Source of the DNA: Gryganskiella cystojenkinii
Lineage: Eukaryota > Mortierellomycota > Mortierellomycetes > Mortierellales > Mortierellaceae
Direction of reading: 5' to 3'
DNA: 12,276 nt
NCBI GenBank assembly: GCA_015852425.1
Contig: JAAAIG010000066.1
Span: forward strand, 2,300 to 14,575
Part shown: positions 1-11,000 of the stretch, piece by piece
How the letters are laid out: the number at the start of each line of letters is the position of its first letter
Position numbering within the stretch: the stretch's first letter is position 1
Position numbers and translations under genes: made by a program
Notes under the pieces: model-generated
The model's database searches: none
What the model was told of the DNA's origin: nothing
What the model saw: the letters and a program-made list of their open reading frames with translations, nothing else

Positions 1-973
1 AAAAAAAAAAAAAAGAACATCTCGGAGACCACAATCTGCGTTTCTATTTATGCATCTCAGTTCGGCGATCGAGCAGTAAGAAAAAAAGCAAGCGTGGCTC
101 CCGTGGTTGCAACCTGGCATCCGGATTGGCAACAAAAAAAACTTCCAGGTGGGTTGGTTGGTTCGTTGGAATGGTGGGACTCAATCGGTGGGCTCTCGTT
201 CGTTTTTTCCAGTTAAATAGGACTCCACACCTTTCCTCATCTCCCCCTCACTCTCCCTTGCCCGTGCTTTCTTTCAACACTGCCCCTGCCGGTTTCTTGA
301 TCGAGTAAGCCCTCCTTTGCCCAGATCAGGAGAAGCAAAATCAAGGGATAGTCATTTCGATCGCACAAAAACAAAGACTTGCTTGATAGACTCTTCCCGA
401 CTCGGCGTCCTTTCTCTTGAGATAAAGAGACAAAAAAATGGCCCTTGATTGTACTTCAGGAAGGGCAATAGGACCACCTTTTTGTTTTGTGGGGACTCTC
501 TCGTAGTCGCATATCTCTTTTTGTCGCCCTACCTCCTTTTTGAACACTTGACCCAGTGCAACGCTATCCCTCACCAGACGCAAAAGCGAATGACGACCAA
601 GGAGAGGGACAACGTGTAGTTAAGTCAGCAGAAAACTTGACCTCTCACCAAGGCTTCCCCGGGTATTTGTGGGAAACGAACTGAGAAACGACAAGTATAG
701 GGACAAGAAAAAAACCCCTCTGGACAACGAAGGTGAACTTTCCAAGTCTTTTCGAGGATAGGTCTTCCCCAAGACTACTCGGTGACTTCATTAGCATAAC
801 AGGCATGTAACTTGTCACTTGTAGAGGCTCTTTATATCTTATTTTCTATCCTGCTTTCTCAATTCAACCGTCGCTTCCCGCTCTGCTGTCTAAACAAAAA
901 CGCACATCGAAAAAAGTTTTGACGTAACGCTGTCGGAAGTTTGGAAACGACTTTACTAGATTCCCTTTCGCTC
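1..973. other. Left flank, no supportable gene
   Basis: The stretch opens with a run of 14 A and has many short A or T tracts and CT-rich patches. Small open frames exist at 126-308 (+, TTG start) and 341-583 (-), but neither resembles a known family nor has coding-like composition, so I do not call them. The part nearest 973 should hold the 3' untranslated region of the minus-strand reductase gene. I saw no perfect minus-strand AATAAA there; a TATAAA-like variant lies near 831-836. No tRNA B-box was seen. Confidence 0.5.
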
Positions 974-2416
974 TCAGATCTTGCTGGTCCGACCAATCTT
1001 TTTGTACTTTTCCAACAGCGCGTTCATGAGTGGAGGAGCATCCACATGTTGGATCCCGTGGACGTTCTCTCCACCCTCGGGCCAACCAATATAAGCCGGG
1101 TGCAAGCTTCCATCTCGGTTGTATTTCATGTCATCGCCCTCATGGTTGCCTTTGCTCAACGAACTGCCTCCATCGACCTCCAGGTTCACACCGTTGATGT
1201 ATGAGGCAGCCGGCGAGAGCAGGAACACAACTCCAGCCGAGACTTCGGATTCAGTACCGAAGCGACCGCTTGGATTCTGTAGTGGAGGACGCATAAAACG
1301 GTAAAAGAGCAAAAGGCTGTTAGGGCAATCATCGCTGATCAAAGGTCAGAAATTAAGGATCCGTCAAGAATTCTCACCATCCAATGTCCACTTGCGAACA
1401 TGTTGATCACATCCTCGTTGTAGTTCTTCATCCCCGATGAGACAATCAACCCGGGCGCGATACAATTGATCCGGATCCCGTTGTAGGGACCCCATTCTAC
1501 TGCGAGTGTCTTGGTCATGTTAATGATCCCGGCTCTGGCGGCTCCGGTATGCATAGCCCGAGGGATCCCGTTCCGGGTCTCGGCCACGATATTGACGATG
1601 CGACCACCATGTTCGCCCATATACCCATCGAACGCTGCCTTGCACATGTTAAACGTCCCGTTCAAGTTTAGATCTGTGACGGTTGCGAACCCTCGACTGG
1701 TCAACATACTCGCTGGGGACATAAACTGACCACCCGCGTTGTTCTAATAAGAAGCGAAACAAGATTGTTGCCAACCATGGTTATTACTTCATGACTCTGT
1801 CTTCAATTGGGTCTTCGTTTTTTTTTGCTTACCACGAGACAGTTCAGTTTGCCATGTTTGGCGACAATGTCCTCGATCAACTTTGTAGTCATATCCGGGT
1901 CACGGATATTGACGACCATGGTATCACAAATTCCACCCAGCAATTGAATCTCTTCCTGAGTCGCCTTGAGCTGATCCGTCTTTCTAGCGGCAATCACGAC
2001 GGTGGCGCCGAGCGCTGCAAGTTCGTGGGCGATGCATCTCCCGATCCCTGTTAGAGATTTTTATCGATTGTGACAAGCAAAAAAAAAAAAAGAGTTGTTT
2101 GTTATCAAGATTCCAAAGATTTTGACCATGGATTTTGAAAAGAACGAGGCGTTGCAGCACAAGATCGAGATAAGGATAACCAGGGGCGAGAAACAGGGAA
2201 GATAACAGGATCTGTCTGAGTTGTTATGGTCTTACCCGTGCCTCCGCCAGTAACAAGGGCGACTTCGCCTTTGAAGAGATCCTTTTTGAAGATTGACTGA
2301 TATGCTGTTTTTGGGTTGTTTTAAAAGATTCAAAGAAAAAATATATTTGAATCAATATGTTTCTGGTGGTCTATTTGCAACTCCTGCTCGCAGCTGAAAT
2401 GGGATTTACTGGACAT
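974..2416 (-). CDS. Peroxisomal trans-2-enoyl-CoA reductase-like short-chain dehydrogenase (spliced, 319 aa)
   Basis: Five coding exons on the minus strand: 2416-2410, 2304-2236, 2047-1833, 1743-1378 and 1276-974. Introns are 105, 188, 89 and 101 bp, all GT-AG, and the reading frame closes exactly to a 319-residue protein. The N-terminal Rossmann motif TGGGTGIG is at residues 21-28. Arg47-Lys48 after the second strand suggests NADP(H) preference. NNAG is at 98-101, and HTGAARAG at 162-169 matches the PECR version of the SDR active-site segment. Human PECR (303 aa, as I remember it) aligns along the whole length, including the LLSPAAS block and the VDGG block. PECR reduces trans-2-enoyl-CoA with NADPH in fatty-acid chain elongation. 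The C-terminus is Ser-Lys-Ile, a plausible variant of the type 1 peroxisomal targeting signal. The tyrosine given as proton acceptor in human PECR (Tyr179) is Ile171 here, while the following Lys175 is kept, so the exact reaction is uncertain; a 2,4-dienoyl-CoA reductase or another acyl-CoA-linked dehydrogenase is possible. The least certain part is the seven-base first coding exon, chosen because the next exon has an in-frame TAA upstream and no ATG. Confidence 0.88.
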
Positions 2417-2800
2417 GGTAATGGCGATGCAGAACGAAATGATAATACAATAGAAGAGAGAAATGTGGAATGAATTGTAGATGCAAAGTATAAAAAAGTC
2501 ATTCGGGCCACACCACGGTTCGTGGTTCTCTTTGAACGTTTGTGATCCATCCGGTAATCCGAGAGCATAAAACCGTTTCGGCTGGCATGCAAATCCATCA
2601 ACACTCTTTCACTTCAACTGCTTCCAAGTGCAGTAACAGTCCGCAGATATCAATTCCTCTCTTGTCAATGTCTTTTATTTTTTAGGAATCATTTTTTTTA
2701 TGTACAAGCCGATGTTTTTGATTATGGATTGATGATTGTTGTTAAGGTGAAGGGGTAGTAAGTAAGCAGCGTGTTTTTTTATGTGAAAACAAAGAGTTCT
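2417..2800. other. Spacer between the tandem minus-strand genes
   Basis: This stretch carries the 3' end of the isomerase transcript (near 2801) and the 5' region and promoter of the reductase gene (near 2416). Apart from the poly(A) signal at 2674-2679 I see no clear element. The minus-strand frame at 2371-2604 looks like chance. On the minus strand the sequence just upstream of the reductase start is pyrimidine-rich, as is common upstream of fungal starts. Confidence 0.5.
2674..2679 (-). terminator. Poly(A) signal of the triosephosphate isomerase gene
   Basis: A perfect AATAAA on the minus strand, about 120 bases past the isomerase stop codon. The position suits cleavage before the reductase gene begins, but fungal poly(A) signals are loose, so this is inferred from the motif and spacing alone. 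Confidence 0.45.
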
Positions 2801-3998
<1,198 letters not shown>

Positions 3999-4354
3999 GA
4001 TGAATGTATATGTGAAAGGTGAGGTTTGGGGAGATGGTAAGGTTTGAATGAGAAGAGAAAAGAAAAAGTTTTGGGTGGTTGGGAAGATCTCTTTTTTCGC
4101 TGTTTCCGAGAAAACAGTCACGGACAGCTTTCAGCTGTGAGGTCATTATTGTACGAATTCGTTATTGTATTATTTGTTTGCCGTCTTGTTTCAGAACGCG
4201 TTTCTTTTCACCATTTCTTCATTCATTCTCCCATCGCGACAACGATCAAGAGACAGGACTCCTTTTGGTGGCTCATTCACATTCCATCAGAAATAAACAC
4301 AAAGACACCCATCCTGGACGAGGAAAAAGGAATCAGCCCGGAAAAACCACCTTC
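3999..4354. promoter_or_regulatory. Divergent promoter region between TPI1 and the F-box gene
   Basis: About 356 bp separates the two start codons, so both promoters and both 5' untranslated regions must fit here. On the isomerase side it is CT-rich on the coding strand. A perfect 10-base palindrome, ACGAATTCGT, lies at 4153-4162 in an AT-rich patch. No clear TATA box was seen. The frame of the F-box protein stays open upstream to about 4079, which I read as chance opening in the leader. Confidence 0.6.
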
Positions 4355-6704
4355 ATGAGTACGCCAAAGATGGCTTTGACCAACAAGCAACTGCGTCCGA
4401 CCCCTTACGCTCGGCCTTTTGTTTCTGCCGCAACATTGCAGACCACTGGAGGTGGAGCAGGAGGAGGAAAGATATCCAGGCCCGGGACCGTATCTTCTCC
4501 AGCGACATCAACCTCATCATCCTTATCGACTTCCGCATCAACAACAATATCAAAGGAAACTATACCCGTGAACGATCTTGTTCAACTCGCACGGAAATCC
4601 TTTTCCTCAAAAGATTTCGATCTTGCGCTTCAATACCTGACTCGAGCCTTGACCCTGGCACCCTCAAATATCAACCTATTGGACAGCAGAGCCGCTTGTT
4701 TCGAAAAGTTGAACAGGGTTCCGGATGCACTCTTGGACGCGAAAGCCATGATCAAGGCCCACCCTCAGGAACCAAAGGTAAACAATAACAGGAAAAATTA
4801 CCGTTATTCGATGGCGGTTGTTATCACACCTTGCCATCATCAATTGCATCCTCAATCATACTAATCAATTGACATTGATATCTCAACAGGGTTACCTTCG
4901 AGCAGGAAAGCTCTTTCGGGTCCAACAAAACCTCAAATCTGCGACCAAGATCTTTGTCGCTGGTGTGGAGCGATCGACCAAAGGAAGTCAGGAGTATGAG
5001 GTACAAAAAAGCAATAGAGATGATGTTCTCCCTCATTGGGGACGCATAATCTCGCAAAAGCGGATTATATTCCACGTTCACTAAGCAATATTGTTTATCC
5101 TCTCATAGACCTTGGTCCGGATAGCGAACGACATGCGGGCGAGAATGGATCAGTTGGCCAAGGTAAAACCGGACAACATGCATGTGTATTAAGGTTTATA
5201 ATCGAAGAGATCAGAACGATGAATGATTAAAAGTCTGTTACCTTTAATGATTTAGAAAGAAGCCCAAATATTGGACCCGATGGATCGACTCCCCTTTGAA
5301 CTGATCATGATCGTGTTTGAAAGTTTCACCTTCACAGAACGAGTCCGTTGTCTGACCATCAGCAAGAAATGGTCCAAATATCTCTCTTCTGTTCGTCATT
5401 TTTGGTACTCGATCGAACTCGCGCGTCGAATCCCAACCCGAATCCTCGTCTCGGACCACGCCAAATATCTTCCGCTACAACTAGATCAGGAAAACAACTA
5501 TGGGATTACGAACCAAACCGTCTTGCGACTAATTCAACACTGGAAACCAAAACACCTCTGGTTAGGATGTGCTCAACTCTGTACAGGTGCACTTCTAACA
5601 CAGATGACAAAAATGAACCGGACCTCATCGATTGAGACGTTTTCGTTGAGGTTGAATCACAAGGTTCAGTCTCAAGAGTTTTCAAGGTTATGGTCCGTGA
5701 CACCAAAATTGCGCTCGTTGGATTTACACGGATGCTCTGGCGTCTCAGATGGTGTTGTTCAAGCGGTCCTGGCGCGATGCCCCATGTTGGAAGAGCTGGA
5801 TATCTCAGATTGTCGGGTCACAGAAGCCTTTGCGACGAGTTCTTTTTTCTCTATGGAGACTGATATCCCACCAGAGCCGTTGCCAAGGATGAAGAAACTG
5901 GTCCTGGGGCGATGGGATGTTCCGATCAGTCGTCAGGGGGTTGATACCGTTGTTCTTCGTTTCCCAAACCTCGAGACCCTCGATCTTTTGGCGATGCGAG
6001 TCCTGTCCATCACCGCACTCGAAAGCCTGAGTCAATTGAAACAGCTGAAACATCTTTACACGGATTCACTCGAGACGACTTCGGAGGAGGCGACCTTTTT
6101 CGTTTTTCAGAAATGGGTCGAGGGTATCCCGAATCTGGAAAGTCTTCAAATGAGTGCCTGTAAGGGACTTTCGGATAATTGCCTACACTACATGGTCGCT
6201 GGTTCTGATAACTATGCCAACCTGGCCGAGGCCACAGATCGCAAGGGCTGGTCTCGATCTTTGAGGATGTTGAATTTCAGTCTGTCGCCCTACCTGACCA
6301 ATCAGGGCCTGGTTCTCTTAGGAACCCATTCGATACCGAATTTACACACGTTGATCCTGAACAAGTGTGGTCGACTGGACGAGAACGGGATGTTGAGTCT
6401 GGTCCAAGGAAGTGGATCCGGGTTGACTCGACTCGAATTTGGAGGCTATCGCAAGTGTTCCGACAAGTTGCTGTTTGCGCTCAGAGATCATTGCCCCAGG
6501 ATCTCATATCTGAATCTGGCGCACGCGGGCGAGTTGTCCGGGATCGGGTTATTGTCGTTGGTGGATGCGCGGGGTCGAGGACTGGAGCGGATCTGTGTGG
6601 ATGATTGCCCATACGTTGGGGCAGATGCGGCAGAGCGGGCGAGGACCCTCTTGGGAGACCGATCGCGAGTGTCATATGTCTTTCATCGGACGTACCAGTC
6701 TTGA
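4355..6704 (+). CDS. TPR / F-box / leucine-rich-repeat protein, Dia2/Pof3-like SCF receptor (spliced, 678 aa)
   Basis: Four exons: 4355-4777, 4890-5000, 5109-5162 and 5256-6704. Introns of 112, 108 and 93 bp are GT-AG and all in phase 0; the first has a TACTAAT branch-like site. Residues 1-70 are Gly/Ser/Thr-rich and probably disordered. Residues about 75-180 are tetratricopeptide-like helices (for example LALQYLTRALTLAPSN, then the GYLRAGKLF segment after the first intron). An F-box begins at about residue 202 (LDPMDRLPFELIMIVFESF). From about 300 to 650 there are leucine-rich repeats of the cysteine-containing F-box type (LRSLDLHGCSGVSD, LHTLILNKCGRLDENG, ISYLNLAHAGELSG). This domain order is that of budding yeast Dia2 and fission yeast Pof3. 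These are SCF ubiquitin-ligase receptors that bind Skp1 through the F-box and act at replication forks and in genome stability. Function here is by architecture only; another fungal LRR F-box protein with a TPR is possible. The start at 4355 is the first ATG giving a sensible N-terminus. ATG 4370 is an alternative in the same frame, and the frame stays open upstream. Confidence 0.88.
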
Positions 6705-6718
6705 GGCAGTTAGATGAA

Positions 6719-6740
6719 GAGAGAGAGAGAGAGAGAGAGA
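6719..6740. repeat. (GA)11 microsatellite
   Basis: Eleven uninterrupted GA units followed by seven more A, 15 bases past the F-box gene's stop codon, so probably inside its 3' untranslated region. Likely length-polymorphic. Confidence 0.9.
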
Positions 6741-6805
6741 AAAAAAATTGGTGACGCTGGTATAGAGCAGCAACAATGACGCGTCTGTTAAAGAATGCGA
6801 ACCTA

Positions 6806-6832
6806 CAGCATCAGCAGCAACAACAACAACAG
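6806..6832 (+). repeat. CAG/CAA trinucleotide run outside any called gene
   Basis: Nine triplets, mostly CAG and CAA with one CAT. They resemble the glutamine-coding runs in the next gene but lie in what I take to be the 3' untranslated region of the F-box gene. Confidence 0.7.
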
Positions 6833-6838
6833 CGACCC

Positions 6839-6844
6839 AATAAA
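6839..6844 (+). terminator. Possible poly(A) signal of the F-box gene
   Basis: A perfect AATAAA about 135 bases after the stop codon of the F-box gene. The only support is the motif and its distance. Confidence 0.4.
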
Positions 6845-7275
6845 TTGCATAAACGCTGTTCGAACATTCGAACACAAAAAAACGCGCCTATTTGCTCTGT
6901 TGAAGAATTCGATGACGCGCGTCCCTTTGTATTATTGTCCACACCCTTGGACCCTTCTTTTTTTACTATTTTCCTGGAGCACGAACCCGACTGAGGGATT
7001 CTCTCTCTTTTTTGCCAAGACCATTCACTAATTCCCAAAAGCAGCATCCATTTCATTCCCTCATCTTGATAACAAAACCTTCTCGACCTCACTCACCTGT
7101 CATTGAACAAGAAGAACTACAGCCGTTGAAAACAAGGCGCGTGCCAAGTCTTTTTTACCCCGTCAAAAAACACCCTGTTGTTCATTGTGAAGGGCTGAAG
7201 TCATACACACAACCAAAAAAAATACAGAACAGCCAACAACGAACAATTTCAAAGTGCGCGTCTCTCCCTCCCGTC

Positions 7276-7582
7276 ATGGCAAACATCAACAATGAATTGC
7301 CGTCCATCAGGGACCTGAGCCTTGACCCGGACCAAAATGACAACAATAACAATAACAATGCTGTCACCGCAGCACCGTCATCGTCGACTCGTAGTCGCGC
7401 GGAAGAAACCAACTCGGAGGCAACGTCTTCTCAAGGTTCACGACAACCTTCGTCAACCACATCAGCTCCTTTGTCTTCGACTCGCAAAGTCGAACCAGAG
7501 GGCGAGGTCCGCGATGGGGGTGATGATACGAGCAATATCAAAGGCAAGACTTTAATTCGCCCCGAGAACGAGGGTCATAAAG
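7276..7582 (+). CDS. Probable first coding exon of the MINDY deubiquitinase gene (partial, splice unresolved)
   Basis: Starts at the ATG in CCGTCATGGCAAAC and encodes about 102 residues: a short acidic opening (MANINNELPSIRDLSLD), an Asn run, then a Ser/Thr/Glu-rich disordered stretch. Codon use looks coding and changes sharply after AAAG|GTATGG at 7582/7583, a good donor. The frame runs on to 7869, but the product after 7582 looks like translated intron. The exon ends in phase 1. The neat acceptor CAG before 8079 would need phase 2 to keep the next reading frame. Acceptors ending at 8017 or 8059 would fit phase 1 but are weaker. So it may join the next exon through one of those or through an unseen small exon. 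It could also be a separate small gene, or lie in the leader. It has no domain of its own. Confidence 0.5.
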
Positions 7583-8079
7583 GTATGGTGTCAATGCGTT
7601 GTTTCTTCTGTTTAATCATGGAAAAAGTGAGTTTGTTCCGGCAGGGTGGGAGATGGGTTTTTTTTGTTTGCGGTGTTTTGAAAGGAGTGAGAGCAGTTCC
7701 AAGGCCTTGCGTGGCAACACCAAAGAGATTTTCGCAACAGCCCAACAGCCCAATTCGTGGCCAAACAAAATGTAACACAAAACGAAGCGAGAATGTGAGG
7801 GGAACAAGGGGCCAAGGAACAAACAAGCGACTGATGAAAAATCGACAAGAAAAAAAAAAACAGGGCTAGGTCTCGTTTTGTTTTCTTTTTGCTTTCTTCT
7901 TCAATCTTTACTCTTCCCCTGCATAAACACCTTCAACATCAACACTGCTTCCCCACTCCACTCTCCAACGATATCTTCCGCATATACTCTCCCAATCAAT
8001 CAATAATTCTATCTGAGAGGAAAGACATAACCTCGAACTCTGCGGAAAAAGGAAGAGAGACGGCCGTCAACCTCACAGC
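7583..8079 (+). other. Probable long intron or leader before the main MINDY exon
   Basis: About 500 bases of non-coding character: purine-rich at first, then strongly pyrimidine-rich from about 7870 to 8010, ending in CCTCACAG at 8078 just before an ATG at 8080. If both flanking exons belong to one gene, this intron is two to five times longer than the others in the window. If translation begins at 8080, this is promoter plus 5' leader. Confidence 0.5.
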
Positions 8080-11000
8080 ATGTCTACTACCTTCGTGGAC
8101 GACTTTTACAACTCGCAACAGCAACAACTGTTGTCGAGACGGACAACGACTGGGACGCAACATCCTCACCACCCTCACTCTCCACCCCCGTCTCCAGTCG
8201 TCTCAACGAACCCCTTTCGGAGGTCAAACTCCATGTCATCATCTTCACCAATGACTGGGCGATCACCGCCCTTCTTTTCAACCCATACTCACAATCATCC
8301 ATCACCCATAGACCTGGATCCCTTTGATGATGAGGATCCCTTCTCGATCTCGGCCTCGTCCGCGAGTTCGACAAAACCACCACCAACTGTAGCAGTCCCA
8401 ACATCGCTATCATCATCATCACTGGCGCATAACAGCACGTTCTCTATACCCGTCGCGACCAACTCTCCGTTCGTGACACATACCTCTGTCGTCGACCCAT
8501 GGACGACATCTTCAACAACATCAAGTTTTGCTCTCATCTCACCAACACTTTCCGAGCACACTAACACATCCTCAGCAGCACCAACACAAGTAACTGAGTC
8601 AGAAACTTCAGTATTGGCGAATATTTCGAGTCCGGCTGTAACTGCGTCATCTTTCGTGGCCAGATCAATCTCTGGAGCGACATCTGTCCCAGAAGTCCCG
8701 TCTCTTTCACATGGAAGTTCTATCCCTGAGCCGGAGGGATTACCACCGGCTTATGATCAACTGGAATCCTTACCGGGATCACCTCCTATGAACAACAACA
8801 GCGATAATACCACATATGGCACGTCGATTCCACCAACTTCGACTGCGCGAACAGAATATCAAAATGCGCCTCCAGTTCCTCCGATGCAACCAACTCCACA
8901 ACTTCAACAACAGCCACAACAAGAACCACAGCATCAGCAGCAGCAGCAAATTGTAACGACGACGACGACAACGCCGGTAGCAGAACCCGAATCTGTCAAC
9001 GAATACGTGTTGAAACCCGTGGATTGGATTGATCCGAAAACCGGTATCGAGAAGCGTATCAAAATCATTACCCAGAATCGTAAGTTTTTTTTTGTAAAAT
9101 ATTATTGCTTTTCTTGGCACAAGCATTGGGCTGTTGCCCCAATGCTGTAACAAAAAAAACTCGCGGTTTGTTGGCCGTTGTCAATATAGCCTCCACATTC
9201 TATATCTAACTTCTGGTTTTCCTCATAGAAAACGGTCCCTGCCCGCTCTTGGCACTCTGTAACACGTTGATACTGCAGGGAAAAGTCGCAATTCGACCGT
9301 ATGATCGACCCACGATCGGATACGACCATCTCTTGCAATTACTCGCGGATTATCTTTTGAGCGAAGAGGACGATGATGAGCAACAAACCAGCAACGGTGA
9401 CCCAGCAGCAGCTACAAGCACTGCCTTTGGACAAAAGCGTGTGGGTGAGAAGGTCGCTGCGGAAAAGATCAAGTCTCGTCTCGAAATTGAATCCGCTTTG
9501 CGGTTGTTACCTCATCTGGAACATGGACTGGACGTGAACGTGTTCTTCAAATCAATCCGTGGTTTTGAATCGACCGCTGAGTTGGGTCTTTTCCACACGT
9601 TCGGGGTCGAACTGGTGCATGGATGGGTCGTGAGTCCTGTGTTGGACACGGCCATGTATGCTCTTGTCGATGCTCAGGGACCTGAGGCGATCACGAGCTA
9701 TAACAAGGCTGTGGAATGTATCGTTAGTGGCGATGATGCCGGCGGTGGGCTCGTTGTGGAGGATCTTGCCGGGAACTTCACACCAATCACACCGACGACA
9801 ACGACAGCCGTTTCATCTTCAACACTGTTCTCAACAACCGCAGCGGCGTCGGCGCCATCAGGAACTGGAGTAACCACATCGGGTTCGGATCCGAGTAGTA
9901 GTGGGTCCTTGAGTCACGAAGAGCGGATTCGGAGAGCGTTGATCGTGCAGGAGTTTATTACGACGACACGGACACAGCTCACACATTATGGACTACATGT
10001 TCTCCAGGAGAGTCTTCCTGAGGGCCACCTCTGTGCCTTTTTCAGGAACAACCATGTAAGGGGGGTTGTTTTCCGCAAGAAGAAATGATGACAACTTGTA
10101 TAAAGGATTTCAAGTTACAAGACTGACACTTTATATCTTTATTTTTCGTTCTTTAGTTCTGCACACTTTTCAAGAACCCCATGGACGGCATTCTTTATAC
10201 CCTTGTCACGGACCAGAGTTTGGCCCATGAGCAATCTATCGTCTGGGAATCGCTTGCGGATGTGGACGGAGCGGGTGATTTTTTGGATGGGCTCTTTCGA
10301 CATGGCGCGCTCGAGGTTGGGGACTATGCGCGCAACAACCAACCCCTGGGATCGAACCAACACTCGGGTGGTAGATCCAGTGGCGAGGGAGACGGCGGTG
10401 GTGATGAAGAGTAAGATCCTTGACGCTAATTTTGCTTTTGTTTAAGCGCATTATTGGAGAATCTCGTGCTAACGCGTGTCTTTTTTCGGCTCTCTTTTTT
10501 TTACCTATAGTTTCGCGTTGGCCTTGCAATTGCAACAACAAGAAGAGGAGGAGGAGGCGCGTCGAGTCCAAAAGGCCAACAATCGTTTATCCTTGAAGAA
10601 CAGCAACAACCCCAACAACCATCTTGGTGTGAATCACAGCTATGAGGCCGGTAGTAGTAGCAGCAGTGGCAACAGCAGTATCATGCACCCGACACAGGTT
10701 TACGAGACTGATGAACAAATGGCGGCGAGATTACATCAAGAGTTCTTGGTGAGCAGTCAACAGGAACTTCGTCGGAACCAATCACAAGCGTACCCTCCTC
10801 AACATTCTCAACAGAGCTATAACCAATATTCGTCGTATACGCAGCCTGCTCCTCAGATCTATGAGGCTTACCCACCGCCAGCAGCCTCGACTTCTACTAC
10901 CCTACAACTACAACATCATCAGCAGCAGCAACAGCAAAATCAGAGACCGTTCGTCCCATCGGCTCAAACCTACCAACCCCCGGTAACGCAGCAACAGCGA

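Larger units (their letters stand above)
6705..7275. other. Spacer between the F-box gene and the MINDY locus
   Basis: Contains the F-box gene's 3' end and presumably the promoter and leader of the deubiquitinase gene. It holds a (GA)11 tract at 6719-6740, a CAG/CAA run at 6806-6832, AATAAA at 6839-6844 and a tandem duplication of TTCGAACA near 6860. A 72-codon frame covering the CAG/CAA run has no family resemblance, and I do not call it a gene. Confidence 0.5.

Noticed and set aside
341..583. 80-codon minus-strand frame in the left flank
   Set aside because: No family resemblance, no clear leader, splice or 3' context, and the composition looks non-coding.
6776..6994. 72-codon plus-strand frame with a glutamine run
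   Set aside because: The frame depends on a CAG/CAA repeat; the rest has no recognisable character and it lies in the probable 3' region of the F-box gene. Two overlapping frames look equally good, which argues against either.
7583..7869. Continuation of the 7276 frame past the donor as a single-exon gene
   Set aside because: After the GTATGG donor the translated sequence becomes irregular, with long non-coding-like runs, ending in a Lys-rich tail from a poly(A) tract. Read-through of an intron is simpler.
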